Source: Antilocapra americana (Eukaryota; Chordata; Mammalia; Artiodactyla; Antilocapridae). From it: DNA of 64,000 nucleotides. How positions within the stretch are numbered: position 1 is the stretch's first letter; the number at the start of each line of letters is the position of its first letter. The notes under the pieces are model-generated. The model saw nothing but the letters and a program-made list of their open reading frames with translations. It ran no database searches and was not told where the DNA came from. The stretch spans positions 6,004,491 to 6,068,490 of the forward strand of contig ML660211.1 of assembly GCA_007570785.1 (NCBI GenBank). The letters run 5' to 3'. This document shows positions 43,734-55,574 of this stretch, in pieces. The position numbers were made by a program, and so were the translations under genes.

Positions 43734-45226
43734 TATTTTTGTGTATGGTGTTAGAAAGTGTTCTAGTTTCATTCTTTTACAAGTGGCTGTCCAGTTTTCC
43801 CAGCACCACTTGTTAAAGAGATTGTCTTTTCTCCATTGTATATTCATGCCTCCTTTGTCAAAGATAAGGTGTCCATAGATGCGTGGATTTATCTCTGGGC
43901 TTTCTATTTTGTTCCATTGATCTATATTTTTGTCTTTGTGCCAGTACCATACACAAAAATAAACTCAAAATGGATCAAAGATCTAATCATAAGACCAGAA
44001 ACTATAAAACTCCAAGAGGATAACATAGGCAAAACACTCTCTGACATAAACCAAAGCGGGATCTTCTATGACCCACCTCCAAGAATATCGGAAATAAAAG
44101 CACGAATAAACAAATGGGACCTAATTAAAATTAAAAGCTTCTGCACAACAAAGGAAACTGTAAGCAAGGTGAAAAGACAGCCTTCAGAATGGGAGAAAAT
44201 GATAGCCAATGAAGCAACGGACAAACAATTAATCTCAAAAATATACAAACAACTCCTGCAGCTCCATTCTAGAAAAATAAATGACCCAATCAAAAAGTGG
44301 GCCAAAGAACTTAACAGACATTACTCCAAAGAAGACATAAAAATGGCTAACAAACACATGAAAAGATGCTCAACATCACTCATTATCAGAGAAATGCAAA
44401 TCAAAACCACAATGAGGTATCACTTTACACCAGTCAGAATGGCTGCCATCCAAAAATCTACAAGCAGTAAATGCTGGAGAGGATTTGGAGAAAAGGGAAC
44501 CCTCTTACACTATTGGTGGGAATGCAAACTAGTACAGCCACTATGGAGAACAGTGTGGAGATTCCTTAAAAAACTGCAAATAGAACTGCCATATGACCCA
44601 GCAATCCCACTGCTGAGCATATACACCGAGGAAACCAGAATTGAAAGAGCCATGTGTATCCTAATGTTCATCGCTGCATTGTTTACAATAGCCAGGACAT
44701 GGAAGCAACCTAGATGACCATCAACTGACGAATGGATAAGAAAGCTGTGGTACATATACACAATGGAATATTACTCAGCATTAAAAAAAATTCATTTGAA
44801 TCAGTTCTACTCAGGTGGATGGAATGGGAGCCTATTATCCAGAGTGAAGTAAGCCAGAAGGAAAAACAACAATACAGTATATTAATGCATATATATGGAA
44901 TTTAGAAAGACAGTAACTAGAACCCAGCATGCGAGACAGCAAAAGGAATGCAGATGTATAGAACAGACTTGTAGACTCTATGGATGAGGGCAAGGGTGGG
45001 ATGTTATGGGAGAATGGCATTGAAACATGTTAATTATCATATGTGTAATCAATCGCCAGCCCAGGGTTGATGCTAGGGGCTGGTGCACAGAGATTTCCCG
45101 GGGGGAGGGAGGAGGGAGGGAGGAGGGAGGGGCATTCTGGAAGGGGAGCATATGTAAACCCATTGGGATATCATGTCATTGTATGGCAAAACTAATAAAA
45201 AAAATAAAAATAAAAATAAAGAAAAA
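43734..45226 (+). mobile_element. Ruminant L1 with 5' inversion (twin-primed)
   Basis: Bases 43734-43952 read as L1 ORF2 on the minus strand; 43953-45226 continue on the plus strand through the ORF2 C-terminus, the G-rich 3' UTR (about 45101-45131) and an A-rich tail. In L1 coordinates the inverted part ends in 'caccatacacaaaaata' and the plus part starts at 'acacaaaaataaactc', so they join with about 11 bp of overlap. The target was a Bov-tA, but the rest of that SINE is missing downstream, so a target deletion is possible. No clean target-site duplication was found. Confidence 0.9.
43836..44717 (+). pseudogene. L1 ORF2 C-terminal frame, chimeric and still open
   Basis: An uninterrupted 293-codon frame. 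The first ~38 residues are antisense-derived from the inverted segment; from '[11 protein letters not shown]' on it is genuine ORF2p sequence to the C-terminal domain ('[20 protein letters not shown]'-type block, then '[16 protein letters not shown]'). The zinc-knuckle-like motif is damaged: it reads [18 protein letters not shown], so the second Cys is Phe. The open frame implies a relatively young insertion, but there is no promoter, endonuclease or RT. It ends before the last ~40 residues because of a stop. Confidence 0.85.
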
Positions 45227-45549
45227 CACCATACCCTTTTGATAAAATTTGCAAACCTTGTTCAAAGTCAAGAGCAGGAAAGAGACCTCTTGTCTCCATG
45301 AAAATAATCTAAAATAATTTACTGCTGTGTTTTTGTTTGCTTGTTGTATTTTACCTTGTGTTATTAAGGGAATTGAAATTGCAAAACCACAGTGTTGAAG
45401 CTAAGGTTTTAGAGCATTTCAAAAAATCTTTTTGAGATGGAGTTCTGAATCTGACATTTTTTTCCTCTGTGATTATTTTCCTTAAATTTCTCTCTACAGA
45501 AGAAGCTGGAAAAAAGGTGAGCAAGAGGGTACAATACGTGCATGCATGC
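45227..45549. other. unique DNA, nothing recognised
   Basis: The segment just right of the L1 shows no SINE continuation and no gene. Confidence 0.45.
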
Positions 45550-45738
45550 ATGGCAAGTTGCTTCAGTCGTGTCCAGCTCTTCATGACCGCATGGATTGTA
45601 GCCCACCAGGCTGCTCTGTCAGTGGGATTCTCAAGGCAAGAAAACTGGAGTGGGTTGCCATGTCCTCATCCCCACCCGAACCCATGCCTCTCAAGTCTCC
45701 TGCATCAGCAAGTGGTCCTTTGCCACCAGCGCCCCTTG
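45550..45738 (-). mobile_element. Bov-tA SINE, diverged
   Basis: Minus strand: 'gcttcagtcgtgtccagctc', 'gtagcccaccaggctgctctg', 'aaaactggagtgggttgcc', 'gtcctttgccaccagcgcccc'. A GCAT microsatellite-like 'gtgcatgcatgcatgg' precedes it. The B-box part is altered. Confidence 0.9.
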
Positions 45739-47963
45739 CATATGTGTACAGTGGAGTGTGAGTCCTGACACATTTCCTGCCTCAGCTAGTAGGCGCACTA
45801 ATAAAGCTGCATTTGTTGGAGACAGAGGTTGCATAGTTACAACAAGGCAGACTCCTGGTCATTTTAAAACTTCAACATTTTGTGCATCTTTATCCACGCA
45901 AAGTGTTAAAGTATTTCAATTAAATACTTTAGTGGAGAACTGTAAAAACCAATTTAGAAACCTAAATTGAAGACATTTCCTTTGTTATTCAACATGTAAC
46001 ATATTAGAACACGCTTTTCTTTCCATAAAGAATTGATTTTTAATCAAATACTCAATGTTTGTAGGGCTTTTTTTTTTTAAGCTAGCAAAGTAATTCCATT
46101 ATTCTAATTGTATCCTACCTGCTTGAATTAATGAACCTAATTTCTAACCTTTTGATATATTTTAGTGCACATGCATTCATTTCTTTTTAAATTATATGTA
46201 TACAATCCATTGATATTTTTAGAAGTCTTCTGATACTGATTTCTTCAAGGAAGATATTAAAATTAGACAATAAAAGTCATTTGGTGTATTATTTGTGTTT
46301 ACTTTCTATAACAGATCATATGTAATTCATCACCCTGTGTTGATTGTCAAAATAATCTCTATTTCTAAATTATTTTTCTTTTGATGTAAGCAATTTACCT
46401 TCAGTTTGCATGAACTAAATTGTATGAATAGAAATAAGAATATATACTCAAACCATTAGACTAAATGTTGTGTATCAAAACTTATTTTTTATAATGGTAG
46501 TTATATTATCTTCTCACCTGAAAATGATCTACATGTGGAATTTTATGTATACATTACTGCTAATCTGGTAACAGATATTCAAACTAAGGTTATGATTATT
46601 TATTAGTTCATTCTTTTTCTTTGTGGTTACATTTTTCTGATATCACTTTTCTCCAGAACATAGATAAAGAACTTTCGGAACATATGTTAGAAGGTGAAAA
46701 ACACTATTTCTAAGTGTAAAACATTTTTAATTTCAGATTTATTTGTGTAAAGGGTTAAGGTTATGTGAATGTCATATCTTTATGAAGTACTACACTCTAA
46801 TTTTATTACTAATCCCTCTCTTCATCAAATCAAACACTGCATATGGTTATAACATTGATTTCTTAATTTTCTGAAAATTACTCTACCAACAGCTGGTCTC
46901 TTGAACAAATGAATATGTCAATGGCTGATTACAGATTAATGATATAGCTATTTTTCAAAGGTGTAGCATTTCACATTCAAATTTAGCCTCTTAGTAGTTT
47001 AGAATGCGTATTTAAAAGGAACACTCTCTAACTTATGCATTTAAATACTTTTATTGATATGAAATTGAATGCATTTGAAGGCAGAGCATAAGCACTTTGG
47101 GAGGAAAAAAAGACTGAAAGAATTTAAATTTAGGATTATTGAAAAGCACATCTGCTTTGAATGTGATGATTTATCAAGATCAGCAGGAAGCACTGCTAAT
47201 CAAATTTGCCTGAAGACATCAGACAATATTCTATTATCAGACAAGCTTATTTAATGTCATTTTTAAAATGGTATTCAACTTGTAAAAATTTCAAAGTTGA
47301 GGTAAAAATCAGAAAGTGCTCTGAAATTCTCCCTGCCAAGCAAATTCTGAAAAACTTGTGTCATCAATGTACTTTAAATGATATGGGCTGCTAATTGTAG
47401 CAATAATTTTCTTACTGTTTGGGATGCTACAATAATTTTGGAAAATAAGTACTGCGTGTTTTTTTTTTCCCACCATTTTACTTTTTGGCCTATCACTACT
47501 GTCATAAATCATTTAACTATATATTTGAAAATATATTTTATATTGGGTCTCCAGGCCATGGTTAGGTAAGCAATAACAAAGGTAATGGGATACAATTAAC
47601 AAATAAGTCTATTCTTCATGTTAATACGTTGAACATACCACTGTGATGCTTCCTAGTTTTAAAGAATTTTGCTTTCTTGTATTACTATGATTGACATATT
47701 GAAAGATGAATTTCATTTGAAATTCATATTGCCTGTCATTCGGTTTGGAGAAAACTTTTACTGATATTAACACACAATGTATTAAATGCACATAGATAAA
47801 TAAAAGTCCTCCAGAACTGAAAAGTCTGTTGAAAAATAAAAATAGTTGAAGGTGCTCCAATGAAAGCTATATTTTCACAAAATTACTATTTAAAGTCCTA
47901 TAGATTTTTAAATTGCCATTTAAGTAAACTTGTAAGTTTTACTTACTGGAGCATGAGTTTGTT
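45739..47963. other. largest repeat-free stretch (2.2 kb)
   Basis: No recognised repeat or gene. The part around 47040-47420 has balanced, non-simple composition and an E-box-like CATCTG. It is a candidate conserved non-coding element, judged only by texture. The short frames there (47069-47254, 47206-47394) show no protein motif. Confidence 0.45.
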
Positions 47964-47974
47964 CTGTCACATAA

Positions 47975-48162
47975 GTGACAGTCATTCAGTTGTGTCCAGC
48001 TGTTTGTGACCCCATGGACTATAGGATCCATGGAATTATCCAGGCCAGAATACTGGAGTGGGTAGCCTTTCCCTTCTCCAGGGCATCTTCCCAACCAGGG
48101 ATTAAACCCAGGTCTCCCACATTGCCGGCGGATTCTTTACTAGCTGAGCCACAAGGGAAGCC
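47975..48162 (-). mobile_element. Bov-tA SINE, full length
   Basis: Minus strand, ending in the head 'gagccacaagggaagccc'. A perfect 11-bp duplication, ctgtcacataa, flanks it at 47964-47974 and 48163-48173. Confidence 0.95.
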
Positions 48163-48173
48163 CTGTCACATAA

Positions 48174-48481
48174 CTTTTTTACAATTTAATTCTAGCAATG
48201 GCAAAAATGTCAGCTGAGATCACAAGAGCATTCTAAGGAACTTAAAACAAACATACCAAAAACATAGTTATTAATGTCATCTTTTGTACAGAAGAAAAAT
48301 TCTTTTAAGTATATGTTACTGTAAATCTCAACAAATTACCCAAGCTCATGAGTAACACATACAGGCACACACTTAAATTTAGTCAATTTACCTGTGAGTT
48401 TTTAGGTACTCGTGCAGCAAATAAGCTCCATAACCCAAGCCTGCAACTCTGCTGTTGTTCTAAAATAGTGCCTAAATGAGT
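48174..48481. other. unique DNA, nothing recognised
   Basis: No gene or assignable repeat. Confidence 0.45.
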
Positions 48482-48703
48482 TGTGAAGAGCCAACTCATT
48501 TGAAAAGACCCTGATGCTGAGAAAGATTGAGAGCAGGAGGTGAAGAAGGTGACAGAGGATGAGAAGGTTAGATGGCATCACCAACTCAGTAGACATGAGT
48601 TTGAGCAAACTCCAGGAGATAGCGAAGCACAGCGAAGCTGGCATGCGACAGTCCATGGGGTTGCAAACAGTTGGACATGACTTGGTGACTGAGCAACAAC
48701 AGA
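48482..48703 (+). mobile_element. BovB 3' end fragment
   Basis: Plus strand: 'gccaactcatttgaaaagaccctg', 'gaggatgagaaggttagatgg', 'acatgagtttgagcaaactcc', 'ggttgcaaacagttggacatg', and an (aac)n tail. It encodes only the broken last ~70 residues of ORF2. Confidence 0.9.
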
Positions 48704-48872
48704 TGAGGTGATTGACAAAAAAGGACCATGATTCAATGAAGGTCACATGATAACTAAGTGGTGGAACCACTTATACAAATATAACTTAAAGACAAATTTA
48801 AATGCTTAAAACTGAATTTTTAACTCTCTACCTGAGGACTTACCAAGGGTGTTACTTTTGAAAAACACTTTT

Positions 48873-49230
48873 AATCAGTTCATACTACTATAAAAAAAAT
48901 ATGTCAACTGAGTGAGCTATGAACAACCAAATTTGTTTCTCACATTTTCTTGAGACTAGAAACTGGATATCAAGATGCCAACATGGTCAGATTCTGGTGG
49001 GGACCCTGGTCCAGGATGTAGATCGCTGATTCTAGTAAACTCACATGGTAGAGAGAAGAGAAGGAAGCTCTCTCCTGACTCTTACAAGGGCACTAATCCC
49101 ATCCATGAGGGCTTTACCCTCATTACCTCATCTAATCCTGGTTACCTCCCCAAGGTCCCACCTCCAAATTCCTATCACATGGCAGGTGGAGTTACAACAT
49201 AGGAATTTTCAGGAGAACATAAACATTCAG
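48873..49230 (-). mobile_element. MLT1/MST-type solo LTR
   Basis: Reversed LTR landmarks: 'gtttctcacattttcttgagac', 'atcaagatgccaacatgg', 'aagggcactaatcccatcc', 'atgagggctttaccctcat', 'caaggtcccacctcc', ending 'aacataaacattcagtctgtaacag'. Same class as 14237-14596 but on the opposite strand. Confidence 0.85.
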
Positions 49231-50349
49231 TCTGTAACAGTCCCTATTCTATACACTAAAAACAATGAAAGAACATTGAAGGAAAACATTGATTTTAATT
49301 ATACTTTTCTTATAAAATTAGATCTAGGAAATCTATAATTAATATGATTCAAATATTAGAATTAGAGCATAAATTCTCACATAAAATAATACCTTGAGCA
49401 CAAATGTTAAAAATATTTATTTGCATTCCCCTGAAAAACATAACATGCTTATATCTTAGGCTATAGAACTTAGATTACATTTTCATAATTTTTCAGTTAT
49501 CTTAATATATTTTAGAATGCCAGAAAAAAAACACTCACAAATATATGGAAAAGGTTTTCTATTTTAATTATTAAAACCCTTTTCTATGCACAGGTGTTAT
49601 TAATATTTTTAATTTACTAATCTCCCACTTAGACTAGAAATAGACATAAAAACTTGCATTAAATGCACAGCTGTGTTTAATACTTTCTAATTATGTTTTT
49701 TTCTCACTTTTACTTTTCATATTTATGCAAATACAATTAATTATATTGACTAAACCAACTTATACAATAATTCTTAACTTAGCATCCTAAAACATGTCTG
49801 GTTTTTATCAAATTAGTAATAATTGCAATTACTTTAGTAAGAAATACTCTCAATAGTAGAAAATTCAAGAAGCTTGATACTCAAGGAAAAACAAATGTGG
49901 GGGAATTTGGAGTGTAAAAGACACAAATATGGAATAAGATAAATCTTTCAACTAGACCACCATATAGTTTGCTTTAGAGATCATAACAGAATTGTTTACT
50001 ATGAAATAGTCACAGATTCTTAATTCATTATTTTAGAGGGAAATTTTACTAATAAATATTAGGGAAAGTTACTCCCAAAATGCATTATCAAATAATTTAT
50101 TTTCTCATAGAAAACAACATGGTTCTAGAACTATACTTTTATTTCTTAATTGATAATTTCCCTAAGAACAGGATCAATATGAATCTTTATAATCATATGA
50201 TCTATGTGTAAGTTTTTTTTTTAATTTTAATAATATATTAGTAATAATTCTGTCACATTTTGAGATTTGCAAATTTTCTTAAGACCCTTTTATATCATCC
50301 TCAATGTTATATCACTACTGCTAGTCATTAATGCGTATGAGTGAGTGAG
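49231..50349. other. unique AT-rich DNA
   Basis: No gene or assignable repeat. A GAGT microsatellite (about 50338-50355) marks the start of the SINE that follows. Confidence 0.45.
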
Positions 50350-50470
50350 TGAGTGAAAGTGGCTCAGTTATGTCTGAGTCTTTGTAACCCCATGACTGTA
50401 TAGTCCATGGAATTTTCCAGGCCAGAATACTGGAGTGGGTAGCCTTTCCCTTCTCCAGGGGATCTTCCTA
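50350..50470 (-). mobile_element. Bov-tA SINE, 5'-truncated
   Basis: Minus strand: 'gtggctcagttatgtctgag', 'ggaattttccaggccagaatac', 'cccttctccaggggatcttcc'. It stops before the tRNA-like head. Confidence 0.9.
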
Positions 50471-50934
50471 TAATATGTAAGTAAATTTAATAGCTCTTAA
50501 GCATAAACTGGTTAGATATGGAAAATATTGTACTTTGAATTAAAAATACTCATAAATGCATATGCATATAGCCTGTATTAATATTAAAGTAATTATACTA
50601 ATATTTTACAAAATTTTACTTTCCTTGGAAAACTTACACATACACATTTTATTTAATGTGGATTTATATGTATAGTTTACTCAGCGAAGGCATTCAACAA
50701 ATAGTTTGTATAGGTATAGAAAGAAACTGTGAGGATGTAGAGGCCATGTACATACTTTTTGTATTAACTACTTAGTGCTTTAATTTCAGTGTAAGAGCAA
50801 CTTGTAAGAGTCGAATGCCTTGCTTTTTTCTGTTTCTTTTTTTCAATGTGTTCAGTCTTCTTTTACTTTTGAGTTTAATGTTAGCTGTAGTATCATCATA
50901 AATACCTTTATATAATTTTGAAAAAGTTTCCATT

Positions 50935-51355
50935 TACTCATAACTTTTGAGTATTTTTGTCATGAAAGGGTGTTTAAGTTTTTCAGATGTTTTTTTCTGC
51001 ATCTAGTGAGATTATCCAGCGAAGGCAATGGCCCCTGACTGCAGTACTCTTGCCTGGAAAATCCCACGGTCAGAGGATTTTCCGTCCATGGGGTCACTAA
51101 GAGTTGGGCACGACTGAGCAACTTCACTTTCATTTTTCACTTTGATTCATTGGAGAAGGAAATGCAACCCACTCCAGTGTTCTTGCCTGGAGAATCCCAG
51201 GGACTGGGAAGCCTGATGGGCTGCTGTCTATGGGGTCGCACAGAGTCAGACACGACTGAAGCAACTTAGCAGCACCAGTGAGATTGGCATGTAGCTGGCT
51301 TTTATTTATTCAATTAATATAATCTGTAACATGCATTGCCCCATTTTGTTATGGT
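50935..51355 (-). mobile_element. old L1 ORF2 fragment split by Bov-A2
   Basis: The left part 'gagtatttttgtcatgaaagggtgtt..' to '..ttctgcatctagtgagatt' and the right part 'agtgagattggcatgtagctgg...tttatttattcaattaatat' join into reversed L1 ORF2 once the Bov-A2 at 51014-51276 is set aside. Confidence 0.75.
51014..51276 (+). mobile_element. Bov-A2 SINE (dimer)
   Basis: Two related monomers lie in tandem: 'ccagcgaaggcaatggcccc...cacgactgagcaac' and 'ggagaaggaaatgcaacccac...cacgactgaagcaac', ending in 'ttagcagcacc'. This is the Bov-A dimer that lacks the tRNA head. A perfect 9-bp duplication, agtgagatt, flanks it at 51005-51013 and 51277-51285. Confidence 0.95.
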
Positions 51356-51358
51356 ATA

Positions 51359-51425
51359 TAACCTGGTAGGCTACAGTCAATGGGATTGCAAAGAGTCAGA
51401 CATGAGCAACTTCACTCGCTCACTC
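51359..51425 (+). mobile_element. Bov-tA 3' stub
   Basis: 'cctggtaggctacagtcaatgg', 'gcaaagagtcagacatgagc', ending in a CACT-rich tail. Confidence 0.8.
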
Positions 51426-52519
51426 ATAATTTTATATGCTGATGAATTGACTGTTCATGTATTTTGTTGTGAACACAGTTTGCATTAGCTGCCCTCACCC
51501 AGTATACCAATAGGCAAGGAGTACCTTCAGGGCTCAGGCTGGCACCACCAGGTTGGCAAGTGGGTCAGTGTTAACCATCACTGCTCAGGGGCTCCTGCTG
51601 CACTACAGCAGTGAGCTCAATTCCAGGGACACTGTAAGATCCAAGTCAGCCAGAGGTTCTGGAATCTTCCCAGTCAGTGACTCAAGAGTGTCTTGACTGA
51701 CTGTTACGGTCCTCTTCATTTGAGGTTTATAATTAAGTTACAAAATGGCAGCAACCAAGGCAAGTCCTACAAGCAGCCCGTCCACCTGTCTTGTGTGTCT
51801 GCCTCTGCTGTAACGAGGTGATTTTACATTTAAAGAAGTAAGAAGACTAGAATGGAAGGAAGGAAGGAAAGGGAAAAGAGGGGGAAAAGTCTTTAGAGCA
51901 ATATTCAGAGGTTTTAAAGTTGGCGTTTTAAAAAAAACAATTTCTCTAATTATGAGTGTTTCTCTTCAGAAAAGATCCACTAACATTTCAGATGTCAAAA
52001 GGCATTTTTTTCCCCAAAAATATATACTATCATAAGGAGTTTAACCATCATCATTATATTTTAATAATTATATGTGAAATATGTTCTGGGTAATGAGCTA
52101 CTGTTCTCAACAGTATATAATGATGTTTTCTGTATATTAAATGATGAAACACATGAAGTTATCTAGCATAGGATTTGACATGTAAGTGATTCTTGATAAA
52201 GTTCTCCTCTTCTTGAACTGGGGGGAAATTTATGATTATGGATGATCTGGAATTCATCCTGCTTCAATAATAGGTCTTGAAAGAACCTCTTAAGTTTTCT
52301 GTCTCATGAAACAAAAACAGATGTTTCCAGGGAAATTTTCTGGAAATTATAATGTCTCACATTTCATTTGCAAAGGTGTGAACTATGTTTAGTTGTATCT
52401 GTTTTCATATCAATAATTATTTTATGGTAATGTTACCATATGCATATTCTGCTGCCATCTGTTATTTATGCCTGTAGAAATATATCCAACTAGTACTTTT
52501 AAGACTATAGAGCCTTCAA
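51426..52519. other. unassigned DNA with a GC-richer block at 51490-51820
   Basis: The block 51490-51820 is clearly GC-richer than its surroundings and is not a SINE or BovB. It may be an old LTR or another non-repeat element; I cannot assign it. GGAA-rich sequence lies at 51854-51880. A weak MIR-like end may lie at about 52130-52210 (+). Confidence 0.4.
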
Positions 52520-52529
52520 AGAACTCTGT

Positions 52530-52844
52530 TCAGTTCAGTTCAGTTGCTGAATCGTGTCCAACTCAGCAGTCCCATGGACTGCAGCATGCTAGGCCTCCCT
52601 GTCCATCACAAACTCCCACTGTTTACTCAAACTCATGCTCATTGAGTCAGTGAGGCCATCTAACCATCTCATCCTCTGTCATCCCCTTCTCCTCTCGCCC
52701 TCAATCTTTCCCAGAATCAGGGTCTTTTCAGATGAGTCAGCTCATCACATCAGGTGGACAAACTATTGGCGTTTCAGCTTTAGCATCTGTCCTTCCAATG
52801 AATATTCAGGACTGATTTTCATTAGTATAGACTGTTGGATCTCT
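52530..52844 (-). mobile_element. BovB 3' end fragment with target-site duplication
   Basis: Minus strand, beginning with the (ttcag)n-like BovB terminus and running to 'tagactgttggatctct'. A perfect 10-bp duplication, agaactctgt, flanks it at 52520-52529 and 52845-52854. Confidence 0.94.
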
Positions 52845-52854
52845 AGAACTCTGT

Positions 52855-53248
52855 AGGTGAAAGCAATAAACCCTTTAACATCACAAGAGTGCCAACCTCC
52901 TCCTAGGTTCATCCCTACATTTGATCAAGTTTTATCAATCCTATCTTTTACTGACCTCCAATATTTCCTGCAATCTTACTCTGCCTTTTAGATTTGTGCA
53001 CTGATTTCAGTTTTTCTGCTTTGCCCTTGGAACTTATTAAGTATGTAATTGAGATTTACCTTTTTGGCTTTTCTCCCTTTTACCTATTTATGAGATTTGA
53101 TATTAATCCCGACATCCTAACCTGCCATGAGCAGAAGTTAAAAAATTAAACTCATCCCTTTGCCAATTCCCTGAGTTAAATACCTCTGCCAAACTTTGAA
53201 AATTGTGACACATCAGAAGAATTTTTTAAAGAAAATTTATTTTACCAT
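52855..53248. other. unique DNA, nothing recognised
   Basis: No gene or assignable repeat. Confidence 0.45.
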
Positions 53249-53265
53249 CAGAATGAATTATTTTT

Positions 53266-53927
53266 TTTATTGTTTTTGCCATACAATGTCATGATATCAC
53301 CATGGGTTTACATATGCTTCCCCTCCAGAACCCCCCTCCCTCCTCCCTCCCCCCCCCCCCCCAGGAAATCTCTCTGCACCAGCCCCGAGCATCAATCCTG
53401 GGCTGGCGATTGATTAGATATATGATAATTAACTTGTTTCAATGTCCTTCTCCCATATCATCCCACCCTTACCCTCATCCCCAAAGTCCACGAGTCTATT
53501 CTATACATCTGCGTTCCTTTTGCTGTCTTGCATGTTGGGTTCTCGTTACTGTCTTTCTAAATTCCATATATATGTGTTAATATACTGTATTGTTGTTTTA
53601 CCACTATGGAAAACAGTGTGGAGATTCCTTAAAAAGCTGCAAATAGACCTGCCATATGACCCAGCAATCCCACTGCTGGGCATATACACCGAGGAAACCA
53701 GAATTGAAAGAGCCACGTGTACCCCAATGTTCATCGCTGCATTGTTTACAATAGCCAGGACATGGAAGCAACCTAGATGCCCATCAACTGACGAATGGAT
53801 AAGAAAGCTGGGGTACATATACACAATGGAATATTACTCAGCATTAAAAAAAAATTCATTTGAAGCAATTCTACTCAGATGGACGAAACTGGAGCCCATT
53901 ATCCAATAGAGTGAAGTAAGCCAGAAG
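53266..53927 (-). mobile_element. Ruminant L1 3' end with inverted 5' part (twin-primed)
   Basis: Bases 53266-53600 are the L1 3' UTR and ORF2 end on the minus strand, with a C-run of 14 (about 53349-53362). Bases 53601-53927 are the adjacent ORF2 segment on the plus strand. In L1 coordinates the plus part ends '..agtaagccagaag' and the minus part begins '(g)taaaacaacaatac', directly adjacent. A perfect 17-bp duplication, cagaatgaattattttt, flanks the whole at 53249-53265 and 53928-53944, so this is one insertion event. A 155-codon frame (53442-53909) runs across the junction by chance. Confidence 0.96.
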
Positions 53928-53944
53928 CAGAATGAATTATTTTT

Positions 53945-55574
53945 AATTGCTTGAATTAGACATAGAGTTTAATACATAAACTGGACTATTATTGTTATCT
54001 TTAAAAGTGCAACAGGAGTTATAGGAGACTCCTCCCTTGGAGGAAGGGTACCTGGGGTAGAGATCAAGAAGAAGGTAGGGGATAAGCCAGACCTGAAAGG
54101 ATTTCACTAAAAGAAGAGAATCCTGAGTGAATTAATGAACATTAGTATAAGTGAAAAACTTGGAATCCATAAATCACTCCAGAGATACATAAGGGCTTTA
54201 GGTTTATTGTTAGCAACACTGGAAGATAATTTTTGAAAGGCAAGCTGAATTCAGATTGTGGAAGGTTTAGGTCTGAAAAACATAAGAACTCAACACTTAA
54301 TGCTACTGCTGTTGTTCTGTTCTCCAGAATAAAGGAAGTTGATACATCAGGGAAATATCAGCGAATATTTTGAAATACAGATGAAAGTGACATGGACAGA
54401 GCCACAAGTTAGGGATATGAGTTGATAAGGAATTAAACAATGGGAATGGAAAGAAAGGAGACAGTAGTGAGAAAAATCATGATGATAGGACCAACAGACC
54501 TTCAGATGAGAGAGAGAATTTGGTAAAGTGTGACCAAAGGTTTAGAAAATAAAACAGGAAAACAAAAACAAAACCAGAGAGTAGTTGATCATGGGGACTT
54601 AAGGTTTATGTAATCAGTGTACAACTGTTTATTGCTTCAAGGTAATATTCTGCATTAAAACAAGAACTAAAATTTAAAGTAAAAGCAGAGAACATGGTAT
54701 ATTATATCCAGAGATAATAAAGCTGCATAGCCTCAAGTGTCTGCTGTGAAATTTCCTTTATAAAACATTAATTATATGAATGTGTCACATTAAGCAATTC
54801 TTGGAAAGAATTCTTATGTTCCACTCAGAAAGCTAGATTGATTTTTTTCTGCTCTTGAACCATGAAAATTTCATTAAAATATCGCTTCTTGAGGATCTTA
54901 CTTTCATGTGAAAGGGGTTATTTAATGTTGGCTATCAATTCAGTTAACAATTATTTCCAATGGGCGATCTGGTTTCAAGATATATGGAACAGATTAGAAA
55001 GTACTTGTAGGTTGAATATTTATTTATGAACAGTTTAATTCATTAAATTTCTCCTAATATCTAGAGTCTGAAATGTTGCAGAAGTCAGAAAGATATGCTT
55101 TTCCATTCAAGACATGACTTATCAAAATTGCTCAGATTGGAAAAAATATTGTAACTCTCCATATACTGGGAGTTTATACATGTGGCAAAATGTAATAGAG
55201 CTTGTGATTTAGTTTACTTGAAATTTATTCATTTTCATTTCTAGAACTAATTATGGCCATACCTACTTACTATTTCCCTCATTAGAACTCTAGTCTATCT
55301 CATTGCCAATTAATGACTCATCTCTCACTATCTCATCTTTGTGTTATATTAACTTCTTGAGTAGTGAAGTGTTTAAGGGTGTAGATAGTTTTGGATATTA
55401 TTATTAATGGTGAGTGAAAAAGTAACTAGAAGTGTAGTAAGATGATCTGCATCACACTCAGGTTTTCTCATGCCTGAAGCTTACATTTGTGGAGGGACTA
55501 TTTAAGAGAAATGAAACTTTATATAGATTTAAAAAGATATAAATACTTCAACATTGGAAAAGGCCTATGCAAGT
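53945..55574. other. unassigned DNA
   Basis: No gene recognised. The purine-rich part at 54000-54560 ('gccagacctgaaaggatttc', 'gattgtggaaggtttaggtctg') may be a decayed ancient mammalian repeat, not assignable by eye. Confidence 0.4.

Noticed and set aside
51490..51820. GC-richer block as an exon
   Set aside because: No open frame of useful length and no convincing splice pair. Kept only as unassigned DNA.
53442..53909. 155-codon open frame across an L1 inversion junction
   Set aside because: A chance fusion of antisense 3' UTR and sense ORF2 sequence inside a single twin-primed L1, not a gene.
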